This document shows positions 15,662 through 24,281 of a stretch of DNA of 64,000 nucleotides, one piece after another. The notes under the pieces were generated by a model, which was not told where the DNA came from, did no database searches, and saw nothing but the letters and a program-made list of their open reading frames with translations. Every line of letters starts with the position of its first letter. Within the stretch, counting starts at the first letter, position 1. The translations under genes were made by a program, and so were the position numbers. The stretch is from Paracoccaceae bacterium (lineage in GTDB: Bacteria; Pseudomonadota; Alphaproteobacteria; Rhodobacterales; Rhodobacteraceae): contig JACVZW010000085.1 of NCBI GenBank assembly GCA_014654775.1, positions 52,693 through 116,692 of the forward strand, written 5' to 3'.

Positions 15662-17641
15662 TCACGGAGGTGGGATCGCATCGAGAAGGCCTAGGATCGC
15701 CGCGCGTGTATCCTCACTCGACGCGGCCAGCGCCTGGCTGCGTGCAAGAGGCGGGTCCGCTGTGGCAGGGGTTGCGGAGAGTTGAGCCGCAGCAGACTGC
15801 CATGCCTCGGGCGCCGAGCTGGGCAGGTCCGCCCAGTTGCGCGACCGGATCGCCCGTTGCAGCGGATCGGGATCGGGGGGCGGCAGAGCGAGGGGACCGA
15901 GTGTTCCCGCCCAGCGGCGCGCCTCTTCGGGAAAGCCGAGATCGAGCAGCCGCTGGGCGATGCTGTCGCGCTGTGACGGTGGGACAGCTGCAGGATCCGC
16001 CCCGATGGCATGCAGGAGAACCGCATCGTCCGGACCCTGTGCCAGCAAGCGCCACAGATCGGGCGCGGCCGCCCGCGAGCCCGGCAAGGCGGCAAAGGCG
16101 GCATCAAACTGATCGGTCAAGGCAAGCGCGAGGACATGGGCGCGGCGCAGCGCGGCCTCATCCTCGGTCCCGGAAAACTGGGGGAGGAAGGCCGCAAGTG
16201 CGGATTCGACCGACGGATCGAGGGCACGCCCGTCGGCAGCATGGAGATCGACCAGTGCGACCAGCGCGAGGGGTTGCGCCGGGCCGGGCTCTGCCGCCGG
16301 TGCCTGCAGAAGTTCTGCCGCCTGCGGTGCCGCGCCGAGAGCGGCGGTGATGCGGGCCTCAGTCACGGTGGCGCGGGGATCGGGCGGGCCGGGAATGCGG
16401 AGAAAGCTGTCTTGCAGCGCGGCAGCGGTGGCCGCGTCACCTGCCGCCAGGAAGCGTTCGGCGAGGCCGGGACCGAGATGTCGGCGCAAAGGCGCGGGAA
16501 GGACTGAAAAGCTGCGCAGCACGGCGGGCGCGCGGGACAGGCGCGGCGGCAGTGCCGGATCGGCGAGCAGCGCCCAAAGCGCGGCGGCCCCGTCGCAGCC
16601 CGCCATCCCGCGGAACGGGCCGTCGGGATCAGCCTCGCCATCCACGATGCGGCCGAGGGAGGCCAAAAAGCGGATATCGGGGCCATCGATGGGAAAGGCC
16701 TGCAACAAGGCGCGCGCCTCGGCCCCGAAGCCGAGATGGAGGTGCAGCCGTACGGCCTGCTGCACAGCGGCGGGATCGGGGCGATCGAACTCTCCGAGCA
16801 GGCCGGACAGGCTGTTGGACAGCTGTGTCGCAGCGGGCTGCGTGTCCCCCCAGGCGGCGAGGTCGAGGCGCGGGTCGTCGGGGCAGGCCTGACCATCGGC
16901 AGCAACCTGCTGCGGGGGGCTAAGCCCCGTGCGGGTGTCGAGCGGATCGCCGAAGCGCAGGTTGCCCGGTTCGGGCATACGTTGGGGCGACTGAGATGCG
17001 TCCGGAGTCGGCAGGCGGCTGACCGGGTCGATCAGCCCTTCGGCCATGCCGCGCGACAGACCCTGCAGCAGTTCCTCGCGCAGCGCGGCCTCCGCGAGAG
17101 CGGGCAAGGGGGGAGGCGGGAGCGGCGGATTGCTGTTGGAGGGCGTGATCTGCGCCGTCCAGTCGAAAGGGATGGGGCCCATGTCCGCGCGAGCCCGGGG
17201 CCGAGGGCGCGGTGCGTCGGCGAGCGGGGGCAGTGCGCCCCCGTCGAGCGCGGCTTCGAAGGAGGAACCCGGCGGCGGCGGGCCATCGCGGATGTCGATA
17301 ACGATCACGCCCGGCCGCAATTCGAAGGGGAGCGCATGGCAGGCGCAGGCGACGCGCATACGGAGCATGCCATCCTCGGGGTCGGCCCAGACAGCCGCTA
17401 CCCTGTCGCGCGTGATGCGGCGGAAGATATCAGACAGATCATAGCGCGGCTGCGCCCCGGAAAGGCGCAGCGAATAGCCGTCCGGGCTGCGCCCCAGTTG
17501 CCAATCCGGCGCCCTGTCGAAGGACAGGACAAGCCGCGTGAAGGTCGGATGATCGCCGCTGATCACCCGCACGACCTGCGCCAGGGCGGGGCCGGGCAGC
17601 AGCAGGCAGGCAAGCAGGGCAAGGAGGGGCAGGCGCGGCAT
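15662..17641 (-). CDS. Uncharacterised 659-aa exported protein of the motA operon
   Basis: I do not recognise this as a named protein. It has a cleavable signal peptide ('LLALLACLLLPGPALA'). Residues about 22-120 form a beta-rich module with a two-Cys pair 'RVACACHALPFELRPGVIVI', reminiscent of AMIN-type envelope-binding domains. A Pro-rich linker follows (residues about 120-260), then about 400 residues of Ala/Leu-rich helical hairpins like degenerate TPR/SEL1 repeats. It starts four bases after the motA stop on the same strand. Location, export and size suggest a periplasmic motor or stator accessory (MotC-like in role), but no function can be assigned from sequence alone. Confidence 0.7.
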   Translation of the reverse strand: MPRLPLLALLACLLLPGPALAQVVRVISGDHPTFTRLVLSFDRAPDWQLGRSPDGYSLRLSGAQPRYDLSDIFRRITRDRVAAVWADPEDGMLRMRVACACHALPFELRPGVIVIDIRDGPPPPGSSFEAALDGGALPPLADAPRPRPRARADMGPIPFDWTAQITPSNSNPPLPPPPLPALAEAALREELLQGLSRGMAEGLIDPVSRLPTPDASQSPQRMPEPGNLRFGDPLDTRTGLSPPQQVAADGQACPDDPRLDLAAWGDTQPAATQLSNSLSGLLGEFDRPDPAAVQQAVRLHLHLGFGAEARALLQAFPIDGPDIRFLASLGRIVDGEADPDGPFRGMAGCDGAAALWALLADPALPPRLSRAPAVLRSFSVLPAPLRRHLGPGLAERFLAAGDAATAAALQDSFLRIPGPPDPRATVTEARITAALGAAPQAAELLQAPAAEPGPAQPLALVALVDLHAADGRALDPSVESALAAFLPQFSGTEDEAALRRAHVLALALTDQFDAAFAALPGSRAAAPDLWRLLAQGPDDAVLLHAIGADPAAVPPSQRDSIAQRLLDLGFPEEARRWAGTLGPLALPPPDPDPLQRAIRSRNWADLPSSAPEAWQSAAAQLSATPATADPPLARSQALAASSEDTRAAILGLLDAIPPP

Positions 17642-17645
17642 CTTG

Positions 17646-18515
17646 CTACGCGGCCTCGGCCCGGAGGCTGCGCAGCGCCTGTTCCAGATCGCCGAAGCCG
17701 GGGCGCATCGCGGCGGGCGTGTTCTGGCGACCCACCTCGATGCAGAGCGCGGGTGGGTGGTTGTGCAGGCTGGCGACCATGACTTCGCGGATCAGACGGT
17801 AGAACTGCGCCTCTTCATCGGCGACCGCCTTGAGTCTGCTGGCGAAGGGACCGACGATTCCATAGGCGAGGAACACGCCAAGAAAGGTGCCCACCAGCGC
17901 GCCGCCGATCATCTTTCCCAAGACTTCGGGAGGCTGGTCAATGGAGCCCATTGTCTTGATCACGCCTAGAACCGCCGCAACAATGCCGAGCGCAGGCAGG
18001 GCATCCGCTGTGGATTGGAGCGCGTGGCTGGAATGCTGGGCATGGTGGAGCGCGGTTTCCATCCGCTTGTCGAGCACCTCTTCGACCTGATGCGGATCGT
18101 CGTAGTTCATTGTTCGGGCGCGCAGCGTGTCGCAGATCAGCTCGGCAGCGGTGGCATCGTCCCGGATCCGCGGGTAGCGCGCGAAGATCGAAGAGGCGGC
18201 AGGTCCTTCGATGTGTTCTTCCAGCGCGACGGGATTTTCGCGCGCAAGGCGGAGCAGTTCGAAGAGCAGGCAGAGCAGATCGTGGTAGTCGCGCGGTTGC
18301 CAACGCGCGCCCTTGAACACGCGCGGTATGTCATGAAGCGTGTGCTTGATCGTCGCCTTGTCGTTCGAGATCAGGAAGGCGCCGACCGCGGCACCGCCGA
18401 TCATCGCAAGTTCGAAGGGAAGCGCCTTGAGGATGATGCCCATCTTGCCGCCGGCGGCCATGTAGCCGCCAAAGACCATGATGATGATCACCGCGATTCC
18501 GATGATGCCGAACAT
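17646..18515 (-). CDS. motA: Flagellar motor stator protein MotA
   Basis: A 289-residue stator subunit with four membrane helices: two near the N-terminus ('GIIGIAVIIIMVFGGYMAAG', 'FELAMIGGAAVGAFLIS') and two after a cytoplasmic loop ('ALGIVAAVLGVIKTMGSID', 'LVGTFLGVFLAYGIVGPF'). MotA and MotB form the ion-conducting stator. The charged cytoplasmic loop (about residues 60-170) contacts FliG. motB is not adjacent; it lies at 28077-28931 in another operon. motE precedes motA by 12 bases. Confidence 0.95.
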   Translation of the reverse strand: MFGIIGIAVIIIMVFGGYMAAGGKMGIILKALPFELAMIGGAAVGAFLISNDKATIKHTLHDIPRVFKGARWQPRDYHDLLCLLFELLRLARENPVALEEHIEGPAASSIFARYPRIRDDATAAELICDTLRARTMNYDDPHQVEEVLDKRMETALHHAQHSSHALQSTADALPALGIVAAVLGVIKTMGSIDQPPEVLGKMIGGALVGTFLGVFLAYGIVGPFASRLKAVADEEAQFYRLIREVMVASLHNHPPALCIEVGRQNTPAAMRPGFGDLEQALRSLRAEAA

Positions 18516-18527
18516 GCGCGCCCCCTG

Positions 18528-19085
18528 CTATTCCGTCGGCGCGAGCGCGTTGCGCCCGGCGATCAGCGCGGTGATGGTAAAGGCGGCCTCCGGTTCCATG
18601 CCGGCTAGGACGAGCGCCGCCGATTCGGGACGCATCCTGCCAAGGAAACCGGCGGCGAAATCGGGTGGCATCGCAGTGAAGAGGCGGGCGGCATCGGCGG
18701 GTTTCATCGCTTCGTAAAGCGCGGTCAGGCGAGAGAGATCAGCCTCGGCAGCGCTGTCGGACAGGGTGACGACCTCGCGCAGTTCGGCCTCTGCGGCCTC
18801 CAGCTCCTGCAGGCGGGTGGCGATGGCGGCTTCGGCCAGATCAAGGGCGGCAAGCCGATCTTCCAAGGCGGATTCGCGCGTTGCGACGCGGTTCTCGCGG
18901 TCTGCCAAGGCTTGCACCACCGCGATGGGTGGCGCCGGGCAGTCGAGGGGGGCGGCTGCCTCTTCCGCGTCGGTTTCGGGCGCGCGGGCGAGGGCCTCGC
19001 CCACGCCGAAGCCGAGGCGCAGCGCCCCTGACACAGCGAGGGTGAGCGCCAGCAGGGTGAGGGCCAGACGCGGCGAACGAATCAT
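18528..19085 (-). CDS. motE: Flagellar motor chaperone MotE
   Basis: A 185-residue exported or anchored protein: N-terminal hydrophobic segment ('LALTLLALTLAVSGALRLGF'), a coiled coil around residues 60-105, and a C-terminal MgtE-N-like motif 'YEAMKPADAARLFTAMPPDF' followed by 'FLGRMRPESAALVLAGMEPE'. This is the MotE architecture, a periplasmic factor that in Rhizobium stabilises MotC. It is encoded just before motA, with its start overlapping the preceding gene by four bases. Confidence 0.82.
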   Translation of the reverse strand: MIRSPRLALTLLALTLAVSGALRLGFGVGEALARAPETDAEEAAAPLDCPAPPIAVVQALADRENRVATRESALEDRLAALDLAEAAIATRLQELEAAEAELREVVTLSDSAAEADLSRLTALYEAMKPADAARLFTAMPPDFAAGFLGRMRPESAALVLAGMEPEAAFTITALIAGRNALAPTE

Positions 19086-19435
19086 TCTGCCGCCTCCAGA
19101 TCGCGACGGCGGCGGACGAAGCGCAGGCGGCGCGACGGCTCCTCCACCTCTGGCAGGTCGTGGAGCGTGGCGATCAGAAGATCGAGCCGTGCTGCCGCGC
19201 CTTCTGCCCGGTCGACAAGCGCCTTGAGCCCGTCGGCGGAGCCCTGTGCGGCGCTTTGCGCCTGATCAAGGGCACGGGTCATTTCATCCACCTGCTGGGA
19301 CAGGACGGCGATGGCCCCGCCCATGCCCGATTCGAGCGCGTTGAAGCGTTTGAGCCTGTTGGACAGGATGTGGCAGTAGAACCCGGCGCCGAGGGCCGCG
19401 AGGGCGAGCAGGATATCGGACAGAATCTGCATCAT
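19082..19435 (-). CDS. Membrane-anchored coiled-coil protein (DUF6468-like)
   Basis: A 117-residue protein with one N-terminal membrane helix ('ILLALAALGAGFYCHILSNR'), then a Gln/Glu-rich coiled coil (residues about 40-95) and an Arg-rich tail. The architecture resembles small DUF6468-type proteins found in alphaproteobacterial flagellar operons; this family name is from memory. It lies seven bases after fliL and overlaps motE. Function unknown; a stator or basal-body accessory is plausible. Confidence 0.6.
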   Translation of the reverse strand: MMQILSDILLALAALGAGFYCHILSNRLKRFNALESGMGGAIAVLSQQVDEMTRALDQAQSAAQGSADGLKALVDRAEGAAARLDLLIATLHDLPEVEEPSRRLRFVRRRRDLEAAE

Positions 19436-19442
19436 TTTCCCT

Positions 19443-19916
19443 TCACCCGAGGACGAATTCGGTGACCAGAAGATCGCGCACCCGCCCTTCGCCGGTGACG
19501 ATCTGGATGCGGCGCAGCAGCTGCGCCCGAATGGTGACCAGAGCCCCGGCCTGCTGCAGCGTCACGGGATCGACGGCGCGCAGATAGCCGTTGAGCACAT
19601 CGAGAATGCGCGGCGTGAGGTGGGATACGTCGCCCGCATGGGGCGCGGCCACCTCAAGCTGGGCGACGAAGCGCAGGTGCCGCCCGTCGCCCGCGCCGTT
19701 CAGGGACACGATGACCGGAGCGAGCGGCAAGAAGGCCACATCGGGCAGCGCCTCCGGCGCGGCGGTGGCCTGAGAATCGGTGCCGGGAAGGAGCATCCCC
19801 GACCAGGTGGCGAAGAAGCCCCCGCCCCCCAGAACGAGCGCGAGGGCGACCCCGGCAAGGATCGGGCGCAGGCCGGCGCGGCGGGCCGGGACGGGCGGGT
19901 CGGCGGTATCGGACAT
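19443..19916 (-). CDS. fliL: Flagellar basal-body-associated protein FliL
   Basis: A 157-residue protein: cytoplasmic tail, one membrane helix ('ILAGVALALVLGGGGFFATW'), and a periplasmic FliL domain with 'LAPVIVSLNGAGDGRHLRFV', 'HLTPRILDVLNGYLRAV' and the C-terminal 'LLRRIQIVTGEGRVRDLLVT'. FliL forms rings around stator units and supports torque. It is the first gene of the minus-strand operon that runs through motE and motA to flhB, divergent from fliF. Confidence 0.9.
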   Translation of the reverse strand: MSDTADPPVPARRAGLRPILAGVALALVLGGGGFFATWSGMLLPGTDSQATAAPEALPDVAFLPLAPVIVSLNGAGDGRHLRFVAQLEVAAPHAGDVSHLTPRILDVLNGYLRAVDPVTLQQAGALVTIRAQLLRRIQIVTGEGRVRDLLVTEFVLG

Positions 19917-19959
19917 GGCGGTCCCTTTCTTTCCTCCGTCTCACCTTACCCGCCGCGAC

Positions 19960-19974
19960 CTAACCGATTGTTAA
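19960..19974. promoter_or_regulatory. Putative CtrA box in the fliL / fliF divergent promoter
   Basis: CTAA-CCGATTG-TTAA on the plus strand (TTAACAATCGGTTAG on the minus strand) matches TTAA-N7-TTAA with one mismatch. It is the most AT-rich part of the short gap between fliL (start 19916) and fliF. Its position also favours the fliF GTG start at 20024. Confidence 0.5.
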
Positions 19975-20023
19975 GCCCCCCATGCCAGAACTGGCCCTCG
20001 AGGCAGAAGTCCGGGGAAGTTTC

Positions 20024-21598
20024 GTGAAAGCGTTTTTGTCGTTCTGGTCCGCGCTTGATCGGCGGCGTCAGGTTGCGGTGGTTGGGGCCAGTCTGGCCAT
20101 GTTCGTCTCGATCTTGATGATCGGGCGCATGGCGACGACGCCCTCAATGGCCTTGCTTTACTCGGGTCTCGATCCGGTTGCGGCGGGTGAAGTCGTGGCC
20201 GCGCTGGAGGCCCGGGGCACCCCGCATGAGGTGGTGGGAACAGCCATTCATGTGCCTGCGTCGGAACGCGATGCGCTGCGCCTCTCGCTGGCGGTGGAGG
20301 GGCTGCCGTCGACGGGGATGGCGGGCTATGAGTTGCTTGATTCGCTTTCGGGCTTCGGCACGACGGCGCAGATGTTCGATGCGGCCTGGAGCCGGGCGGT
20401 GGAAGGTGAGCTTGTGCGCACCATCCTTGCCCATCCGCAGATCCGCACGGCGCGCGTGCACATCGCGCGCGGCAGCGATCTGCCCTTTGCGCGCGATCAG
20501 ACGCCCAGCGCGAGCGTCTTCGTAACGACCGCCGGCGGCCTATCAGCCGAGCAAGCGCAAGCCCTGCGGCATCTGGTGGCGGCGGCGGTGACGGGGCTGC
20601 AGCCCGCGCGGGTTGAGGTGATCGATGCGCACACCGGGCTGATTCCCACCGAGGATGCGGGCGCGATGACCACGGCCCCGGCTGCGCGGGCAGACCAGAT
20701 CCGCCGCAATGTCGAGCGGTTGCTTGAGGCGCGGGTCGGGCCGGGGCGTGCGGTCGTGGAGGTGGCCGTCGAGCTTGTGACAGAGAGCGAGCAACTGTCC
20801 GAGCGGCGGATCGATCCGCAGGGGCGCGTGGCCGCCGCGACGGAGACGGAGACGGTGAGCGGGTCCGAAAGCCGTGCCGGGGGCGAGGTGACGGTGGCCT
20901 CCAACCTGCCCGACGGCGATGCAGGCGGCGGTGAAGGAGACAGGTCGCAGAATGAGGAAAGCCGCGAGCGGGTGGAATATGCGCTGAGCGAGACGCTGCG
21001 CGAGGTCACCCGCGCACCGGGCGACATCCGGCGGATCGGGCTGGCGGTATTGGTGGATGGCGAACGGGTCACGGCAGAGGACGGAACCGAGACTTGGCAG
21101 CCCCGGTCAGAGGAGGAACTCGGCGCGCTGCGCGAGCTGGTGGCCTCGGCTGCCGGGATCGACGAGGAGCGGGGGGATGTGTTGACAGTGAAGACGCTGG
21201 AGTTCAGCCCCGTTGATTTCGGGCAAGAGGCTGCGGAAACCCGCCCGCTATTCGATCTGACGCGGCTTGCCATCGCGGCGGCGCTGGTCCTTGTCGCGCT
21301 TGTGGCTCTCTTCGTGCTGCGCCCGGCGCTGCGCCCGGCGCGGTTCGCGCGCAGCGACGCGCCCGCCTTGCCGCCCCTTGCTCCGCTGGAGCCGGTCGGG
21401 CCTGTCCTGACGGGTGAGATCGCAGGCGGATTTGACCTGCCGAATCTGCCTTTCCTCGGATCGTCGCCAGGCGAGGCGGGCGGGTCCGACGCGACGGCCG
21501 ATCCGGTGGAGCGTCTGCGCCGTCTGATCGAAGAGCGGAAGACCGAATCGCTCGAGATTCTGCGCAATTGGATGGATGCGGATGGAGGGCGCGCCTGA
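20024..21598 (+). CDS. fliF: MS-ring protein FliF
   Basis: About 524 residues. Two membrane helices flank a large periplasmic ring domain: N-terminal 'VAVVGASLAMFVSILMIGRM' and C-terminal 'LAIAAALVLVALVALFVLRP'. Ring-building motifs include 'MALLYSGLDPVAAGEVVAAL' and 'TPSASVFVTTAGG'. FliF is the platform for the rod, switch and export apparatus. I chose the GTG at 20024 ('MKAFLSFWSALDRRRQ'), which matches the usual FliF N-terminus; the ATG at 19982 adds 14 residues but is only seven bases from the putative CtrA box. The cytoplasmic tail that should bind FliG is present. Confidence 0.92.
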   Translation: MKAFLSFWSALDRRRQVAVVGASLAMFVSILMIGRMATTPSMALLYSGLDPVAAGEVVAALEARGTPHEVVGTAIHVPASERDALRLSLAVEGLPSTGMAGYELLDSLSGFGTTAQMFDAAWSRAVEGELVRTILAHPQIRTARVHIARGSDLPFARDQTPSASVFVTTAGGLSAEQAQALRHLVAAAVTGLQPARVEVIDAHTGLIPTEDAGAMTTAPAARADQIRRNVERLLEARVGPGRAVVEVAVELVTESEQLSERRIDPQGRVAAATETETVSGSESRAGGEVTVASNLPDGDAGGGEGDRSQNEESRERVEYALSETLREVTRAPGDIRRIGLAVLVDGERVTAEDGTETWQPRSEEELGALRELVASAAGIDEERGDVLTVKTLEFSPVDFGQEAAETRPLFDLTRLAIAAALVLVALVALFVLRPALRPARFARSDAPALPPLAPLEPVGPVLTGEIAGGFDLPNLPFLGSSPGEAGGSDATADPVERLRRLIEERKTESLEILRNWMDADGGRA

Positions 21599-22200
21599 TG
21601 CCTGTCCTGCGTCTGGAAGATTTCGCCGGGCCAGTCACTGCCGTGGAGTCCGCCCCGCCGCCGGATGAGGAGCGCGACGAGTCGCTGCGCCAGTCGGCCT
21701 ATGAAGAGGGCTATGCAGCCGGCTGGGAAGACGCGACGACGGCGTGCAGCGATGCCCGTGCAGAGCGCGAGGCCGAAGCCGCGCGGAGCCTGCAAGCCCT
21801 GACGATCACACGAGAAGAAGCGCAGCGCGCGGCGCTGATGTCGCTAGAGCCGCTGCTGCGCGAAGTGGTGGCCTGCCTTCTGCCCGAGATGGCGCGGGCG
21901 GCGCTGGTCCCAAGGGTGGTGGAGGCGTTGATGCCTCTGGCAGAAACGGCTCTGAATGCGCCGCTGATCGTCACCGTCGCCCCCGACATGCGCGAACCCG
22001 TCGAGCGGCTGCTGCCGCAGCTGGCCCGCAATCTGAGTGTCCGGATCGAGGAGGACGCCGGTCTTTCCGAAGGGCGCGTCCGGCTTGCCGCGGGGCCGCG
22101 AGAGACTCAGGTCGATCTGCCCGCCGCATTGGCGTCGATCGCCGCGGGGGTTTCCGATTTCTTCGACATCCATTCAGGAGGGCCGGGCCTTGAACGATGA
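21598..22200 (+). CDS. fliH: Flagellar assembly protein FliH-like
   Basis: A 200-residue soluble protein. An N-terminal segment 'QSAYEEGYAAGWEDATTA' shows the G-x3-G-like pattern and helical character of FliH, and the C-terminal half ('EPVERLLPQLARNLSVRIEE') resembles the FliH/V-ATPase E-subunit-like domain. FliH dimers hold FliI inactive and tether it to the switch. The ATG at 21598 overlaps the fliF stop by one base. Low sequence conservation of FliH makes this partly a context call. Confidence 0.75.
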   Translation: MPVLRLEDFAGPVTAVESAPPPDEERDESLRQSAYEEGYAAGWEDATTACSDARAEREAEAARSLQALTITREEAQRAALMSLEPLLREVVACLLPEMARAALVPRVVEALMPLAETALNAPLIVTVAPDMREPVERLLPQLARNLSVRIEEDAGLSEGRVRLAAGPRETQVDLPAALASIAAGVSDFFDIHSGGPGLER

Positions 22201-22447
22201 CAATCCCTTCATCCAAGTGCCGATCGAGGTGATCGTTTCGGTCGGCCGGGCGCGGCCGCTGGTGCGGGACCTGCTTCGGTTGGATCGCGATGCCGTTCTT
22301 GCGCTGGACCGCCGGGTGGATGATCCGGTAGAGTTGTTCATCGGTGACCGTCTGATCGCCCGTGGTGAATTGCACGAGGCGGAGGATGGGTCCGGCCAGC
22401 TGACCGTGCGGCTGACCGAAGTGGCGGCACCCGGGGGCGGGTTGTGA
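22190..22447 (+). CDS. fliN: Flagellar switch protein FliN
   Basis: An 85-residue SpoA/FliN domain: 'FIQVPIEVIVSVGRARPLVR', 'LRLDRDAVLALDRRVDDPVE' and 'LFIGDRLIARGEL' are typical. FliN forms the bottom of the C ring, where it binds the response regulator and FliH. No ATG fits; I place the start at TTG 22190, seven bases after a near-perfect AGGAGGG (22176-22182). This gives 'NDDNPFIQVP' as N-terminus and an 11-base overlap with fliH. The FliM and FliG partners are not in the window. Confidence 0.87.
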   Translation: MNDDNPFIQVPIEVIVSVGRARPLVRDLLRLDRDAVLALDRRVDDPVELFIGDRLIARGELHEAEDGSGQLTVRLTEVAAPGGGL

Positions 22448-23175
22448 TCGGGCCGCGCGCCGCCCTGATCCTGATCGGCCTGTGGATCATTATGTCGCCG
22501 CCAGCCTTGGCGCAGCAGGTCTCGCTTGATCTTGGGGACGGTCCGCTTCTGTCGACGCGGGTGGTGCAGCTTCTGCTGCTTGTGACGACGCTGAGCATTG
22601 CGCCCGGACTGTTGATGATGATCACCTGCTTTCCCTTCATCGTCACGGTCCTTGCTATTCTTCGGATGGCGCTGGGTCTGCAGCAGTCGCCCCCCAACAT
22701 GCTGCTGGTCAGCCTCGCGCTGTTCCTGACCTGGTATGTGATGGAGCCGGTGTTCCTGGAGGCATGGGCGATTGGGATCGAGCCGTTGAACCGAGGCGAG
22801 ATGGATGCCGCGCAGGCGATCGGCGCGGCGATGGAACCGTTCCGGCAGTTCATGGCCGGGCGGGTGGATGCCGACACTCTGGCGGCGTTGCAGGCCCTGC
22901 GGGAAGAGCCGGTCACCGCCCCTGCAGCGACCGGCTATTCGGTGTTGATCCCGGCCTTCATGCTTTCGGAAGTGGCGCATGCCTTCCAGATCGGATTCAT
23001 GATCTTTCTGCCCTTCCTGATCATCGACCTGGTGGTTGCCGCGGTTCTGATGGCGATGGGCATGATGATGGTGCCGCCAGCCATCGTGTCGCTGCCCTTC
23101 AAGCTGGCTTTCTTCGTGCTTGCGGACGGATGGTCGCTGATCGCGGTGGCGCTGGTGCGCGGCTATGCCACCTGA
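22444..23175 (+). CDS. fliP: Flagellar export gate protein FliP
   Basis: A 243-residue membrane protein. A signal-like N-terminus (ending 'MSPPALAQQ') precedes 'LLLLVTTLSIAPGLLMMITC' and 'AILRMALGLQQSPPNMLLVS', then two C-terminal helices including 'MGMMMVPPAIVSLPFKLAFF'; all are FliP landmarks. FliP is the core of the export gate. It starts at GTG 22444, overlapping the fliN stop by four bases. No fliO is seen beside it. Confidence 0.95.
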   Translation: MIGPRAALILIGLWIIMSPPALAQQVSLDLGDGPLLSTRVVQLLLLVTTLSIAPGLLMMITCFPFIVTVLAILRMALGLQQSPPNMLLVSLALFLTWYVMEPVFLEAWAIGIEPLNRGEMDAAQAIGAAMEPFRQFMAGRVDADTLAALQALREEPVTAPAATGYSVLIPAFMLSEVAHAFQIGFMIFLPFLIIDLVVAAVLMAMGMMMVPPAIVSLPFKLAFFVLADGWSLIAVALVRGYAT

Positions 23176-23183
23176 GCCGGGTG

Positions 23184-24281
23184 TCAGTTCACGATCATCT
23201 CGGCATGCAGGGCCCCGGCCGCATCGATGCTTTTCAGGATGTCGATCAGGTCATGCGGCGCAACGCCCAGAGCGTTGAGCCCGGCCACAACATCGGAAAG
23301 GTTCGTTCCCCCGGGCAGCTGCGCCAGACCGGTGCCGGGTTCCTGTTCGATCATGGCCTCGGTCCGCGGGACGAGCATTGTCTCGCCCTCGGCGAAGGGG
23401 TTGGGTTGGCTGACCATCGGAGTTTCGGTCACCCGCAGCGTCAACCCGCCCTGCGCGACGGCGACCGGACTGATGCGGACATCCTCGCCCATGACAATGG
23501 TGCCGGATCTCTGGTCGACGACCACGCGCGCACGGGTTTCCGACTGCACGACCAGACCTTCAATCCGTCCGATGACATGTGCTGGCGATTGCATCCGCGC
23601 GGCGCCGAGGTCGATGGCCACCGTGCCCGCATCCTGCATGATGGCAATGGCGCGGCCGAATTCGGCATTGATCCCCTCCTCGATTCGGGCCGCGGTGGTG
23701 AAATCCGGGCTGCGCAGCGCGAGGCGGAGCGTGGCGAGACGGCTGAAATCGAAATCCACCTCGCGTTCCACCCGTGCCCCGCCCGGAATCGTGCCCGCCG
23801 TGGGAACACCCTGCACAACGCGCGCGGCTGCGCCTTCCACCGAAATGCCACCCGCGATCAGCCCGCCCTGCGCGACGGCGTAAATCTCGCCATCCGCGCC
23901 GTTCAGCGGGGTCATGACCAGCGTGCCGCCTTGCAGGCTGCTTGCGTCGCCGATGGCCGAGACGGTGACATCGATCCGCGATCCGGCCCGGGCGAAGGGG
24001 GGAAGCGTGGCCGTCACGAAGACAGCGGCGACGTTGCGGGGACGGAACTCTTCACCCGCAACATTCGCGCCAAGCCGTTCCAGCAGATTTGCCATGATCT
24101 CTTCGGTGAAGGGGGCGTTGCGCAGCCCGTCGCCGGTTCCGTTCAGCCCGACGACAAGGCCATAGCCCACGAGATCATTGCCGCGGACGCCGTCAACTTC
24201 GACCAGATCCTTGATGCGCACGGACTCGGCCTGTGCGGCGCCGCAGAAGAGGACCACGAGAAGCGGGAGGGAGCGGATCAT
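23184..24281 (-). CDS. flgI: P-ring protein FlgI
   Basis: A 365-residue periplasmic protein with a signal peptide ('LPLLVVLFCGAAQA') and strong FlgI motifs: 'RIKDLVEVDGVRGNDLVGYG', 'LNGTGDG', 'NVAAVFVTATLPPFARAG', and the C-terminal 'LSDVVAGLNALGVAPHDLID'. FlgI forms the ring in the peptidoglycan layer. It ends the minus-strand motB-flgEKL operon, overlaps flgL by four bases and lies eight bases from the convergent fliP. Confidence 0.96.
   Translation of the reverse strand: MIRSLPLLVVLFCGAAQAESVRIKDLVEVDGVRGNDLVGYGLVVGLNGTGDGLRNAPFTEEIMANLLERLGANVAGEEFRPRNVAAVFVTATLPPFARAGSRIDVTVSAIGDASSLQGGTLVMTPLNGADGEIYAVAQGGLIAGGISVEGAAARVVQGVPTAGTIPGGARVEREVDFDFSRLATLRLALRSPDFTTAARIEEGINAEFGRAIAIMQDAGTVAIDLGAARMQSPAHVIGRIEGLVVQSETRARVVVDQRSGTIVMGEDVRISPVAVAQGGLTLRVTETPMVSQPNPFAEGETMLVPRTEAMIEQEPGTGLAQLPGGTNLSDVVAGLNALGVAPHDLIDILKSIDAAGALHAEMIVN

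Noticed and set aside
19982-20023. ATG at 19982 as start of fliF
   Set aside because: It adds residues absent from usual FliF N-termini and lies only seven bases from the putative CtrA box; the GTG at 20024 fits better, though not proven.
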